The position numbers and the translations under genes were made by a program. Below, in pieces: positions 34,000 to 46,880 of a DNA stretch of 64,000 nucleotides (positions are counted from its first letter, which is position 1; every line of letters begins with the position of its first letter). Origin of the DNA: Stratiolaelaps scimitus. Lineage: Eukaryota > Arthropoda > Arachnida > Mesostigmata > Laelapidae. The notes under the pieces were generated by a model. That model was not told the origin of the DNA, did not search any database, and saw only the letters and a program-made list of their open reading frames with translations. Location: positions 9,858,001-9,922,000 of the forward strand of contig JABWDB010000008.1 of NCBI GenBank assembly GCA_019614645.1. The letters are read 5' to 3'.

Positions 34000-36900
34000 C
34001 ACGTGTGTGATCAATTGGCCGGCGTGGACAGCTCAGACGTATGTTTGCAGCTAGTACGATGCAAATCCGACAGAAGAATCCATTCGACACATGGAGAATT
34101 ACAGAGGTCACAAAGTATCCAAAACGTGTGGGAGGTGGCATCTGCGCAGTGCGGTAGGAGTGTTCAGTAATATAAAATGCTAAGACGCCAATGGGCAGAC
34201 TATCCCAAGCGAAGGCAAGTAGCAGACCCGCCACTCGCATGTGATGGTTGAGTATTTCACGGTTTGTGGGAAGTCTCTCGAAAAAAAAACATCCCATGTT
34301 TATCTCAACAACCGCACGAATAAAAAAATAATGTATCAGGCTGTGGCGTCGCAGTCCGGCTAAGTTACAGCTGAAACTATCTGAATCCAGCTCGAAGAAT
34401 ACAGCCAGCCGGAGGGGTTGCATATGCAGTTGTTGTCGACGAAATGCGACCACACTACTCGACACCGAAGTAGATGACGGGCCTGCGGCATGGCAAAGAA
34501 TGGAAACTTGAGCTATTCATGTTGACGTGATCACGGCTCTCGCAGAGAGAGATAAATCTGATTTTTCTCGTTTGCGAAGTCTTCCAACTTCGGAGCTAAG
34601 GGCGACCGCACGAGCCAGTCACAGGAAAGGGAGAGAGAGAGAGAGAGAGAAAGATGAAAAAGTGATGCGCTCACCAGGGAAGTTTTGAAAGAAGCCTGTG
34701 CCACCCACCTGTACATGGCGCAACCAACATTTCTGTGGCCAGCATCGAGGGGGAACTTATGAAGTTATAACAACATTAATTGTCATAATTAATAATTAAG
34801 CTGATACTTTAATTGTCATAATTGTGATAACAATGCTCTCATTGTATCACTGTAAGATACATTTATACTATTTGCTGCATGCGATAGATACCTTTAATGA
34901 GACTAAGGTTCGACTTCCTGTTGTGAAATCCTCATTATATTTTTCATTTTGTGCCTCTACCATATACTGTGTACAAAGACTGTTCATCTATTGTATCTGG
35001 GTGGTTAGCAACATTTGTGAGATCCTACTTCCAAGGACCAATATTCTCCTCGACTGGCGGAGTGCATTTTTTTTGTAATATACAGTAAAAGCCGAAGGCT
35101 TTTTCAATGTATTTTTCCCATGTTTCGTGGAGCGACACAAATGCGTGACATAGTTTCACTGTAATGTTGTGGCTAAATAAGAAAACGTGTGAAACGAGTG
35201 CGTCGTCAAGTAGATTTTTACTGTATACTATGAGTGTTCACTTTGGGCGAGCTGACCCGCTAACGTGAATTCAACCGCACGCTGAACTTCCACCTATAGC
35301 GTTCTCAATTAAATATGGAACGGGAGTTTTCTTCGTTACTCTATAGCAGGAACAATCACGTGCTATCGTGTTGCCAGTCAACATGAAGTTTCGCGGAACG
35401 CACATCACCGTCGAGCGAGCGGTGTCTCGCGGCTGTCCTAATTTAGTAGTTCCTGGAAAGCACTCGGTGACCTTTGTTTGACATTCTCTGTTACACCGAG
35501 TGAAATATTAGAAACAGAAATGCATGCAGCGACTTTGGGGGCGGAAGAGGGACAAGACGAACGTCCTGTACCTGAATTTGAATGCATACTGTTAATAGAT
35601 AACATCTCTTGATACGAATCTAGGTTTTGAAATGTGAGATATCCTTTCGACGTCGAGGGGAATAGAAAGTGTTAGTTTGTTTTACTTATATTCATACAGT
35701 CGTCAGCATTTTCTCTAGTGTAAGAGGAAAACATGATATTATGTGAACGATCGCAGAAAGCCCACTAAAGATAGAGCCGGATACAATAGAGCATTGTTAT
35801 ACACTACACAATTTCAGCATTAGTCATTAGCATTTTGACTCAGGCTATATACAACATATCTGCAGTTGAACTAGGCTAATGAAGATTTTGAATAGACAAG
35901 AAATGCAGTTCATATGGGTTGTTCACCTGGTATAGGGATTAATACGTTTGTTTTGAAGGACTTGAGTAAATTTTGCTATAGTTGCGGATTCAGGCTGTGA
36001 TGCGGGGGGTCGCTGGAATATATTTTATTATTATGTCTGATCGGTTGGTCGAATATAACCTTGTTGTCATACCTAAATATATAATATAGCATCTTAACAG
36101 TTACATATATTTCGATATTCTTTTAACCAAGGCTTGAAAGATTGTACCCTTCCCGCTCATAAATTTCACGAAAAAAATTATCGAATTCATCTCAGTCATA
36201 GATTGCTGTCTGATTGCGGGTTGCCTCGCACGCTGCTGCCCGGGTTCCAAGGCGCAATGTAGGCACCGGGCGCGCTGGGACGAAAAGGTTACACTTCCCT
36301 ATCATTGTTCTTCTATCTGAGCAACGGCCAGATACGATGTGTGAATGTTCCTCTCTTGGCAGACGCATAATTGTGTGCAAACGTTCCGAGGTCAACACCG
36401 ACCGATGAACGACAAAGGAGCCGAACGTTGGAAATGGAACACTAGGGCCTCTTCTTCCGTTTCGCAGAGGAAATGAATAGGGTGGGGGCAGACACCTGGT
36501 GGGGGAATATAAAACAGCGGGATACTTGAAGAGAGAAAACAGGAGAGAGAGAGAGGGGTGGGGGTTCTGACGAGCGCGTCTGAGAGGTTCAATTTGGAAG
36601 CAAACCTCATACAAGAACAGCCCAAAGGCCCAACTGCCCCTCCCCCAATAAATCTGCTGAAAACAAGGTAACACCCGCTCACTAAATTAATGGAACCTTT
36701 GAGAGAAGGCAGGCGGGCTCTACGCATAAAAATATAAACTACCAATAGTCATGTGAACTTGACTTACGCAAAGTAAATGGAAATATATCACGCATCTTTG
36801 CTGGACTTTTTTTTAGGTTTGATGATATTATAGTGTATCTAGTTGAAAATATTCATACTCATTGTTAAATTGAAATTGCTTGTGTTTGTCGTGATATGGA

Positions 36901-37170
36901 ATTACATTCGCTCTTGGTGCGATGATTTTAATCGACTGCATTTAATATTTGAGTATCAGTTGTCTCCAAAATAGAATAATAAATTAACTTGTTGTCCTTT
37001 CGGATTGAAATGAAGAGTCTGTAAAAACAAATGAAATTGTTTATATTCTCCACTGCAAAAGTCCAATATCAAGATTAATTACCTAATGAAATTAAAGCAA
37101 GTTCAAAGTTGTTATTCCTTTTTCCTTTCGTTAAACACGTTGTAACTAGACTTTGTTAATTAGAGACGAC
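34000..37170. other. No gene recognised
   Basis: AT-rich DNA with a (GA)n at 34630-34650 and a 15-base direct repeat TTAATTGTCATAATT at 34776-34790 and 34809-34823. At 36192-36658 a minus-strand frame opens after CCTTGTTTTCAG, a good acceptor, but is dominated by Pro/Leu/Ser from CT-rich DNA and is not called. Confidence 0.35.
34630..34650. repeat. (GA)n microsatellite
   Basis: Uninterrupted GA dinucleotides. Confidence 0.95.
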
Positions 37171-37176
37171 GAGTAA

Positions 37177-37440
37177 CTAAGTAGTTGGCATTTCCTCGCC
37201 CATAACTTCGATAATAAGTCCCCGTTCGTGAAGGACAACTGAAATGACCGTTCTCTGGATCTCAGCGAGAATTTGTCGATTGCGCGGGAATCTCGATGCT
37301 GCAGGTCGAGTTTGAGGTTCGCCACTTTTGCCTAGCGTTCTGCCTATGTTAGCCGATAATGGTTGAGAGCAGCCAGGAGCAGCGGGGGCAAGGGTAGATG
37401 GCCGAGCGAATTGGAAGCGGCTCACGTTCACGAGCCGAGG
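37177..37440 (-). CDS. Possible terminal exon, unrecognised
   Basis: A minus-strand frame in a GC-richer patch, without ATG, reading VSRFQFARPSTLAPAAP, then a helical, charged end RNRQILAEIQRTVISVV and HERGLIIEVMGEE before TAG at 37177. The C-terminal third in particular looks like folded protein. No clear acceptor at its upstream edge and no poly(A) signal identified. Could be a chance ORF. Confidence 0.2.
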   Translation of the reverse strand, partial: PRLVNVSRFQFARPSTLAPAAPGCSQPLSANIGRTLGKSGEPQTRPAASRFPRNRQILAEIQRTVISVVLHERGLIIEVMGEEMPTT

Positions 37441-37782
37441 TCAGACCAGGGTCCTCGACCTTCTCGGAAAATTCCCGCGCTTACAAACAATGCCGCCAAC
37501 AAGTTTTAGTGCCGCTTTGAGCCTGACGCAGTGAAAGCCAATCAAGCCATCCGTGACCGGCCTTTGGTATAGATCAATTCGCCAGTTAACATCTTTCGGT
37601 ATCGAGATAAAAAGCCGGTAAATTTTGATGGGGGTGGTGGTGGTGCTGCTGCTGTCGCTTTATACGAGCCAAGTGTGAAACGGAAAACGGGGGCTCGTTG
37701 TTGGTGGTGAGATATTATAGAAATGAATCACTTGCTTCATCGTGCTGGTACAGGAATGAGACATATATATGTGTATGTTGAT

Positions 37783-37906
37783 GTCCCAGGAGGACATCAA
37801 ATGTGGGACATTATTTGTGAGTGTCCGTATATGTTTCCAGTGTCTCTTGCCATGTGGTAAAGTTTCTGGCCCGAGGTGAACCCTCCATAACCATTAGTCA
37901 TCTACT
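37783..37906 (+). repeat. Dispersed repeat, copy 1
   Basis: Shares an ordered series of blocks with the reverse complement of 40075-40195: TCCCAGGAGGACATCAA, TGTCCGTATATGTTTCCA, TGTCTCTTGCCATG, then TAAAGT..CTGGCC..AG.TG.ACCC..CCA and ATTAGTCATCT. This copy has about 14 extra bases after ATGTGGG. Similarity by eye is about three in four, so the copies are old. Type unknown. Confidence 0.7.
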
Positions 37907-37919
37907 ATATGTATATACA

Positions 37920-40070
37920 TATATATTGCAAGGCATGACATTAGACAATTTCAATTTGCAGAGAGATTTTAAATGTCGTCCGAGCCTTAAATATGTCGCA
38001 GCCTTCACATTCAACTTGATCAAACCGCTGGGTCAAAACCAGCCCTAAGTATCTAAAAAAACAACGATACTTTGAGTGAGAGGGGGCAGCATTACTGTAT
38101 TGAAGGGCTTTCCATCCATTTTCACGGCATTAGCCCCGCACCTCGATGTTAAATAATACATGTAGCATTCGAAACATTTCGAGAAACGGGCATGTGGAGA
38201 AATCTGCACAGTCGAAATATTCACATTTGCTTCACATAGAAGAAACGCCACAAGGCAAAGCCGGGTGTAGTACTAATTAGAAGCTGACGTAGATCCACCC
38301 AGCGTGATAATGCCTATTGAATGAAAATAAGCAGTTACACGGCCATCAATTCACCTATCACATATGTAGCACTGTACGGCTAGATTCACACTGTTGTATA
38401 TTCTCAAGTTTGAATGACAACACAACGCCCCCGCGCCGCTCAAATCGTCAGCTGTTCAGTTCCCCTTTGTAATGCGCTAGTTATGAACTAAATATTCTAC
38501 TACCCCGTTGTGCTGCATTCATGGCTAATTAGAGACGATAATAATCATCGCTGATTGATGCCCAGCATTGTGAATAGTTCCGTCTTTGTGGGCCCGGCAT
38601 CTATGCAATAAGCCGCCATCGGACACATTTGGTCATTCGCCTCCAACCGCCATACACCAAATAGATCGAATTGATTTTACAAAACACCTTTTCTCTATCG
38701 GTTTTTGGTTACGATTACGTGAGCACGATTGAATCTTTCAAGTTCAAATTGTGCTTTAGTGTCGTAACTGCCGCCACTTTGCAACGCTTAAGTTCTCAAA
38801 ATGTGCAGGAATTTTTGCAGTTTCTTAATCCTGAACGGCGATATGCATTATGATGTCAGTAGCTGCTCGATACCGAGAACAGAGAAAATGTTCCTTTTCT
38901 AAAATGTGCTACTTATGAGTCTCCATTTGTTTATGCTCAATCGATGGAAATCTTGTAAGTAATTACACGGTTGTCGACATCGAGAGCGCTTGATGTGAGT
39001 TCTCACCATTAATTGTTATTTCTCGTATCATATATGGCCGCCATGGAATAGTACCGCTATAATTACACCCATTGACACTCGTGACACACGAAACGAATCC
39101 TGGTTATATTTATCGATGCATGTACATATATGCCTGGCATAGGCACTCCTCAATGGAGAGATGCTTGTGAGAAATTAACACGGACGGTTGGAAGTCCGCT
39201 CCAAAATCATTGTTGAGCGAACACTGATTATACTGTTTGGGTTATATAGCGCGTACATCAATTCTATAATAAATCAAGTATTTTTGTTATAAACAACAAA
39301 GCACGATTGTAATTGTATTTGGGCAAATTTCATCGTCAAAATTCTACCTAGATAATAGTTGTCTCATTAGTCAACTAGTCATATTAACAATGACGTTCTA
39401 ATTTGATGCATTGAAGGAACTATACACTCTATTTTTTGCCTTTGCCCTGAGGTTGGATACTGAACACTGGTACACTACCTGGATATCCGAGGCAGCCGCA
39501 CGTGACTATTGTATCGCAGGTTCTTGTGGGGCAGCGATTACGGTGCCGGGCCATTCAAGGGTAGAGTGAGACAACGCATCTTCAATTGCTCACATTGAAG
39601 ATATAGTTCGTATAGGTGCAGGAATAGATCGTCAGCGTAGAAGGAAGATACTCATGGCATAGATCAGAACAGCCTCTTCGTCTTCTGCTTGCTCAGTAGA
39701 GTACCTTGAGAGGTGGGGCCTTCTTATTTCGATAGATTTGATTCGTTTCATGCACAGCGCCAATGTAACCCCATGCTAACGGCATAGTAACGGCACTTGC
39801 ATTCGCGAAACATTACATCGACATCAGACGATTACTCCTTCATCGATCGGATACGCGCTTGGCTTTTAATTCACCACATAGCAAGCAAACGTCGACTGGT
39901 AAATTAGCTTGGACTTTCTAATAAAACAGCAAGCGTGGTGAATATTTGCAGGCCATTTATCACAGGTCACTTCAGATCGTATAGATAATATCATAAAACG
40001 GAGCGAGACTGCCGAGTCGAACCGAATTATTAGTTCTCTGTGACGAATAACACAGTACACTTTTTTATTT
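37920..40070. other. No gene recognised
   Basis: AT-rich DNA between the two copies of the dispersed repeat. Short ORFs only. Confidence 0.4.
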
Positions 40071-40074
40071 CTTG

Positions 40075-40195
40075 AGAAAAGCAGATGAGTAATGCTTGTG
40101 GGGGGTCCATCTCAGGCCAGCCACTTTATCGCATGGCAGGAGACAGTGGAAACATATACGGACACCCACATTTGATGTCCTTCTGGGATTTATTG
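40075..40195 (-). repeat. Dispersed repeat, copy 2 (inverted)
   Basis: Reverse complement matches copy 1 at 37783-37906. Here the ATGTGGG and TGTCCGTATATG blocks are directly adjacent, so either copy 1 gained or copy 2 lost about 14 bases. Confidence 0.7.
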
Positions 40196-40559
40196 ATTTT
40201 CTCTAGTCATATTTTTGTCGAGTGGCGTGAATACTATTGAATTCGCTATCCATAATATGTAGGTTCAAGAATTGATACACACTGCGTCCTAGCCAAGATT
40301 GGCCGTCGAGTGGATGTTTTTGCCAATAGGGTTCAGGTTGTAGGAAAAAGATACCTATATTCGATAACGAAGTTGCCTATTGATCATATTACACCCGGAG
40401 AAAAATCTATCTACTTCTATATAAATTGTATACATATATATATATATATATGTATCCCACCACTTCGATCTGCACAGACCTCCTATGAGAAAGATACACT
40501 CTTTATTTTCGGCTGGGGTCAACCATAGCTCTGGCCAGAGATTCGTATCTCGTAGCTTT

Positions 40560-41740
40560 CAATGCCAATAGTGATCGGCAGTCCCGCCTCTTCTCCACCA
40601 GGAGAGGCTGCGATAAAAACATCCTTTGCCAGCACCAGCAGCGGAGGCGGCGGCGGCGGCACCAGTGTTGCAGCCGAAACGTCAATTTGGCATTGATACA
40701 CCGAAGGCCACGCGTGGGGAAATCGGGACGAGGGTGGGTAGAGAAGAGGATCGAGGCCAAAATAAAAATCCAAAGTCTCTGTCCAAACCGAAAGAGGGGA
40801 AGTGTTCCTGCGGTCGAGAGGTCTAGAGGAACCGGTGTCGTGAAGTGTGTCAATCGAAAGACTGTGGGCGTGTGCGGCGGTCGTAGCAGTACCAGCCGCA
40901 GAGCATTACAGAAGCAGTAACGGTAGCCGAAACTGGCCGTCTGCTGCCTCGACCGGGAAACCCCGAGGGCCGCTTGCAGAAAGACCTTGTGTGGTTGACA
41001 GCGCAGTGGCCGGCGTCCGTTACCACTCATTACAGCTGCTTCTAGTGACGCTGTGGATGGCATTACCACTATTGCTGGTGGCGTCGGTGGTTGTCAGCCA
41101 CCGGAGGTTGCTGGCCGACGAGACACGGAGGTGTCCCATGTGCGGCGTGAGGCCGTGAGGGATGTCCCAAGGTCCATTGTCATCGACACCGGGGAGGAGA
41201 GGGGGGGGGGTTCCTCATCATCAAGTTGCGTTCAGTTGCAATCACTTCATGAAAAACGCGGATCACGTTTTCGGATTCCCTTCGGCCGCGGTAGTACGGG
41301 AAGCCTTGAGAGGACTGCGCCGGCGGCTGTTCTTGCGGCTCGCTCTTTTCTTTTCCAGGAGATTCTGCCTCGCTTCGGAAAACACCCACGGATGATAACA
41401 GGCGCAAGATGGGGAGAGAACAGCGTATAGAAAGAAGCGGGTTGGGAAAAAGGCTATAACGCCCTCGTTCGAGCCGGGTGAGAGATAGAAGGGACGAGAC
41501 AAGAAAGAGATGTGCTCGAGTTCTCGTCTGGGCGGGCGGGCGGTCCGGTGATCCGGCCGGCCAGACTAACGTGGCCAAAAAGTGGCAGAAAACTGAGCGT
41601 CGAGCGTGATCTACGGATTGTGGAAGTGTCGAGCGACGATTCGATGATGCCGCACGGAGAGGTGGCTGTCTCCGTAAGGCGAGGTGCGCAACAGAGTGCT
41701 GCAGCTTGGGACATGAGCGCGTAGACTCTTCACGCGTGAA
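40560..41740. promoter_or_regulatory. GC-rich island with GGC triplets and a long G run
   Basis: GGC/GCA triplets at about 40640-40660 and a 9-G run at about 41202-41210. A plus-strand frame from about 40999 to 41430 is open for more than 140 codons and includes a natural-looking part (VRDVPRSIVIDTGEERGGG), but has no ATG. A GTGAGA donor follows at 41478. Likely first-exon or promoter DNA; coding unproven. Confidence 0.25.
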
Positions 41741-42015
41741 AAACGCCGGAAGGCAGCGTACTGGAAGATCGCAGCCAAACTCAATGGAATAACCCCCGTG
41801 TCAGTGATATCCTTCTGGCGTAGGTTTTTGCTTGTGTTGTTAGATTTAAGTGGGTTCGCTTTGGGTGGTTTGAGCTGCTTGCATCATAATGAAGTAGATG
41901 AGTCTATCGTTATTGAAATGACGTGTAGGAAGTAGAGGACGTCGATTCGAAATCATGTAGTTATCTAGTACATTATTGCAAATAAATATCCGCCAGGTAA
42001 AAAGTCTGATCCAAT

Positions 42016-42017
<2 letters not shown>

Positions 42018-42083
<66 letters not shown>
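42018..42083. repeat. Compound (TA)n(TG)n microsatellite
   Basis: About 50 bases of TA followed by seven TG units. Confidence 0.95.
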
Positions 42084-42287
42084 ATAACTATTCTATTATT
42101 ACAACAAGTGAGTGTGAGCCGCTCAACGCTCGCCTCGTTTCATCGCTCACTCCACCGAGTCTCGTTTGGATACACACATCGAACGATATCAACTATCCAA
42201 GGTGTTCTCCGTCGAGCTGACCTCCTTCTGACCGGGTTCAAGAGTTTCATGATGATCAGGAGTAAAGGTCTATTATCGGTCTATTAG

Positions 42288-42644
42288 ATCCGCATATTTC
42301 CTTTTCTCGTCCTCTGCGCAATCCGTGCCCAATCCAAGATCGATCAAGCAATGACCCGGATACGGGGTGTTACGCTCAATACCCTGGCATCCTATCGAAA
42401 GCACTCGCCGAACAAGTACGAGGACTCCGATATAGAAAGCGGTATACCATTTGGTTATCTATTATCACACGCACACAGGCTCTCAGAGCCGAAAGGAAGT
42501 GATATCTCCGTGCCTCAGAATGACCCTTAACGGACACATTAAGTTCCATTGAACTTCCGTGATCTTTGGTACAACTTAGCCGGTAACAGCACCGTCATGA
42601 TCAACCGCTTCTTCTCATGTTGTGTAGATGAAGGGCTCATCTAC
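42288..42644 (+). pseudogene. Possible coding remnant with in-frame stops, unknown family
   Basis: After a TATTAG that could be an acceptor, a plus-strand frame runs 80 codons to TAA at 42528-42530, with an ATG at 42351 (MTRIRGVTLNTLASYRKH) and SPNKYEDSDIESGIPFG. In the same frame, after a second TAA, protein-like sequence resumes (VPLNFRDLWYNLAGNS, then FFSCCVDEGLIY) to TGA at 42645-42647. Resumption in frame suggests decay of a longer reading frame. The first piece alone could be an exon. Not recognised. Confidence 0.25.
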
Positions 42645-43359
42645 TGAGTTACGACTGTTCATGCAACACCATGCCAAGGTATTTGTCATACCTACTCAAC
42701 CGTGGCAAAGCAGAGTCTCTAGCCATTCGCTTGCTCATCTAGTAGCGTACAACAATAAGGCCACCGTACGTTAGGGGTGTGTACGCTAAGCCCTAGCTCA
42801 TATATAAATCGCATACCGCTATCCCAATCTTGAAGGTATCGAATGCAGGATAATTTAGTTTTGCCAGGAAGCTAGTGAGGTGTCCTATTGTGAGCTCGGG
42901 CATAACAAAGATAACTACGATATTACTCCTGGACTGTTGGGGCTGAGCTCATGCGGCCAGAGGTGTGGTTACTCCCCAACATTACAAACCACAAATCGAC
43001 CCCGTTTCGTTCTCCGCCCAAGCTCATAATCGACGCATCTACCTATCACATCATACCAACGTCCGTATGCATCGCTAACTGCTGTTGCTTCTAGCTGAGC
43101 TTATTATTCATGCGTCGCCGGCAAGATGCGATAGGGATCACTACATATTGGGTGGTTTGTTGTTTCTTTATCTCTTCCGCCCATTGTGTTATAATATATA
43201 TCGCCTATTGCCACGCGACCCGATGCGTGCCATACTGAGATATATGCAGTACATAGCACATTCCTCTCGGTCTTACATCATCGACTCTGTGGTATCCATC
43301 CTGCAGATCTATTCCATTGGCAGAGCTGGGCCTCGTCAGTGATTCGACGCCAGTAGCAC

Positions 43360-44930
43360 CTCCTCCTCGGAGCGGCTTCGTATGTGGGGTGGGGTCGCGG
43401 TGGCGATGCTGGCGGACGGGCCAATGTTGACATGATGGAGGGGAACAAGGCCTGGCTATGCGTGTAATACGTCCGCTAGCTCGTGAGGGCGGATGGTTGC
43501 CACTGAAGTTTCTTGCAAAGGGGCGCCTTTCGCCACGGGGGACGTGGCTTGCCTCAGTTGGCGTTCGGCCGTGGCTGCGGTGAACAACTGCATAAGGATG
43601 AGTCGTTCGGCTAGCACGGCAAACTTCTAATCACTCTCGCGTTGGTTGGCCGGCCGGCTGCGACAGCAAAATGGCTGGGTGGGTGTTTGGCCGGAGTCGG
43701 TTGCTTCGGAGGCTGGTTGTGGCTGTGTGCATGCGGCGATTTTGTACGCATTCACGTCGTGCATACTGGCCGCGTTCGTCAGCCGGGCCTCGGTCGCGTC
43801 TACGCCGGCCGGCCCCTGTCGCTCGCTGGCCGTGCCTCTGCCGCCAGTGAAAACGTTGCCGCAGCCGCTCCGAAACTGGCAGCCGCCCAGTCAGTTCTAC
43901 GCGAACGTCCCTGTGTATGCAGCAGGCTACAACCGCCCGCCGTTGATGATAATGGCAAGCTGCCGCCGTCATGACACGCTAAGGGGAGAAGTAGGTAGGA
44001 GAACGCGTCGGAGCGACCGAAGGAAGAACACGAAGTGCACGGGTAGTGCAGGACCGACGACCCAAGTGGGCACAGAAGTAAGAGGAACGACAGACACAGA
44101 AAGAAAGAGAGAAACTCAGAGGGAGGAGAGAAGGCAGAGAAGAACATGGGAATACAACGGGGGGTCGGGGGAGGCTGGCGTGAAACACAACGAGAGACAG
44201 AGCGAGAGCGAGAGAGAGAGAGAATGGAGGAAACAACAGCTCGGCTGAGACAGCGGCAAGCGCTCCGGTGCTTGGGTCTGGGCGACACAAGTCCGCGGTA
44301 ACTTTTAATATCTTTCGCCGTCGCATCGTTGTTGATGTCTGCTGTCGTCGTCGTCGCTCGAGCATGACGCCCGCAGCAGCAGCAGCAGCAGCAATATCTA
44401 CTACTGCTACGCTACTACCTCTAACGCTTCACTATCCCCTGCAGTGGTATCCCATGCTGCGAGCCGCAAGTTCATCTCGTAGGCCCCTCTCGCTATCCGC
44501 GTCAGGACTACATAATATCCAGCAATTTTTGTTCTGAACTCGAACAGCGCGAGGATGAGCGAACGAGGATGTGTGAGAGAGAGAGAGAGAGAGAACGCGA
44601 GAGATAAACGCTGGATGCTACCTCACCACCTCGCTAGCTCTGATAGTGGTACTTGTAGCAGCAGCAGCAGCAGCAATGGAACAAACAAAAGACCGAAGAG
44701 TCAGCCAGTGAAGTGGCGGTGGAGTATGGGGAGCAGGTTGCCAAGTAGCAGGTCTGAGTTGGAAAGACGTTGAGAAAGGAGGATGGCGGGAAAAGAAACG
44801 GGACAACGGGTTCTTATGGGAGACGAACCCGCCTATCGGCCATTCCTCGGAGTTGCAGATGATGCGGTCGGTGAGGTGGAGGTTTAGCGATGCAGTGAAG
44901 CACACAGGGAAGAGTGGCAGTGGAACTCGG
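43360..44930. promoter_or_regulatory. GC-rich island with GA tracts and two (CAG)n runs
   Basis: CpG-dense. (CAG)n at 44373-44393 and about 44657-44675, GA tracts near 44208-44222 and 44575-44594. Frames of 100-200 codons are open on both strands through stop depletion; none joins a good ATG to a good donor, although GTAAGA at about 44077 and GTGAGG at about 44868 (+) are donor-like. Looks like promoter or 5' UTR. Directly upstream, a frame at about 43096-43342 (+) follows a strong TTGCTTCTAG acceptor but is unrecognised. Confidence 0.3.
44373..44393. repeat. (CAG)n triplet repeat
   Basis: Seven CAG/GCA units. Confidence 0.9.
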
Positions 44931-46182
44931 AAACTGGGGCGTACGCAAGGCTGCTTCTTAAATTGCTAAAAATTTAGCTAATTAGAACCAAAGGGAAATG
45001 TGGTAATTAGCCAAAAGCACACTCACATGTAAATGTGGCTCAAGGTATCCGCTGTGGCACTGTGCGGTAGCAGAGTGGATTGACGCTAGGGATGACTGTG
45101 GGTTGAGCATACTCTAGAGAAGATATGTTTAGTGAGATATTCACGTGGGCTGAAACTTATTTAGATGTTTATATTCTTGATTCATACGACTTCATCTGTT
45201 CTGAGTGAGTGAACATGTACTAAGGCGGCGGGGACAGGGAGACAAACTTTGGCAACAATTATTAATGACAATTAATGGTTCCATGCTAGCTCTTTGCAGC
45301 TAACGCTGTTCTTTGCCACGTAAACAACATTTGTTCAACCCACAAATATCTACATGACGGCAAAACTGGCTAAACCATAACTAGACAAAGGGAAATAGAC
45401 GTTTACAATATATAAATACAATAGCATGCCTAGCTGTTATAAATGGACAAAATGATCACCTGTGCGACGCCTATACATCTCAACACATCAGCACTTTCTC
45501 GTTGTTGTTGTTGTTGTTGTCGTCGCGGTTCACCGCGACACAATCTGAGTTATTCGTCTCGTACAGGTGTGCGCGTTTACGTGGTGATCTTTTACATCCG
45601 CAGCCGCCAGACGAGATTCAAATTTGAGAATCAGATATCGTTTATTATATAGCATAAAATATCAAGGTACACAGCCAATTTTCTTAAGCAGGCCGCTGAT
45701 CGAAGCGTCACGTCTACCACTAGCAAGAGCTAGTCGCGTTTGTCCAATAGAGGAACAGGTAAACTGAACTCTAGTCAAGTATAAAATCTAGCACACATTT
45801 CGCTGTTACATTGGTATAGCGTAGTGGCTTTCTCCGCACCTATGACAATACATAATAGTTAGCGAAGCTCGCCACCAATATGGCATCATTTGTGTAGAGA
45901 TTTCTCTACAATTTCTTCTTGATCAGACGAATCAATTATAGGAAAAGGAGACATTAAAATTCCACTAATAGCAAAACGGGATTTCTTGTGAATGTTTTTG
46001 CGCTTATTTTTTTACGTGGTATTGTTATAATATTTTCTAGATTTAGAAGAAAAATTCCGCCTCCTCGTATTTTCTTTTTGTCCAACTCTTATTTCACGTC
46101 TCGATTCCCGTGCGAGAGCCTCATCTTCTTTCATTGAAAAGTAGAAAATGATTGCAGCCCCAAATCAATGCACTGCCACATC

Positions 46183-46186
<4 letters not shown>

Positions 46187-46218
<32 letters not shown>

Positions 46219-46227
46219 AGACAGGCG

Positions 46228-46270
<43 letters not shown>

Positions 46271-46290
46271 GCGCCTCTGTCATAGATGCA
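46187..46290. repeat. Fold-back with twin (AT)n tracts
   Basis: Two AT runs (46187-46216 and 46230-46271) around GCGAGACAGGCGC. GACAGGCGCTATA on the left of the second run faces TATAGCGCCTCTGTC on its right, an inverted repeat differing by a two-base insertion. Consistent with a small palindromic element whose AT core expanded. Confidence 0.6.
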
Positions 46291-46831
46291 TAGAGCTGCG
46301 AATCGCGAATTTTCATAGGTTCCTGAACTACTATTGCAAGAAAGAAAAAAACTCTGAATTCCAGCAAGACAATATGAGAGTAACTATCGAGAACACTAGC
46401 AGGCCCATACATCATTTGCGAGGCGCCGAACACCCCCTTGGGCTACGCTGCTTAACGGTTTCGGGAGAGAAGCGGGGTCGTTGAGACATTGACTCTTCGT
46501 CATGTCGATCGAGGCACGCGCGCAAGTGAACGGCCAAGCACATGGCTGCTATCCAATTTTGGCTGTATTCTCGTTGATGCTGACGCTTTTGCGCCTTAGG
46601 CATAGCACCTAGTTGTTTGTCACCGATTTTTACAGCATGAGCATTGGGTATGCAAACGTCAATGTATAATAGATACCTTTACAACCTGGCATTGGAGATA
46701 CAACGATTTCGCAAATGCACGGACACAACTGTTAAGCTACTTTTTCGTTTCTGATATTGTACATTTATATGTTTTATTTTTGTTATATATCCTTGCTTCT
46801 ATGATCACTGGCACCAGCATATACCTACCCA

Positions 46832-46834
46832 CAT

Positions 46835-46879
<45 letters not shown>

Positions 46880-46880
46880 G
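46832..46880. repeat. Compound (CA)n(TA)n microsatellite
   Basis: CA dinucleotides running directly into TA dinucleotides. Confidence 0.95.

Noticed and set aside
40503..41069. 188-codon minus-strand open frame
   Set aside because: Arg/Cys/Trp runs from CGG and CCA triplets; composition explains it. The ATG near its start is not supported by other signals.
43646..44248. 200-codon plus-strand open frame
   Set aside because: No ATG in its first half; its second half is Arg/Glu repeats from GA tracts; the complement is also open for about 160 codons.
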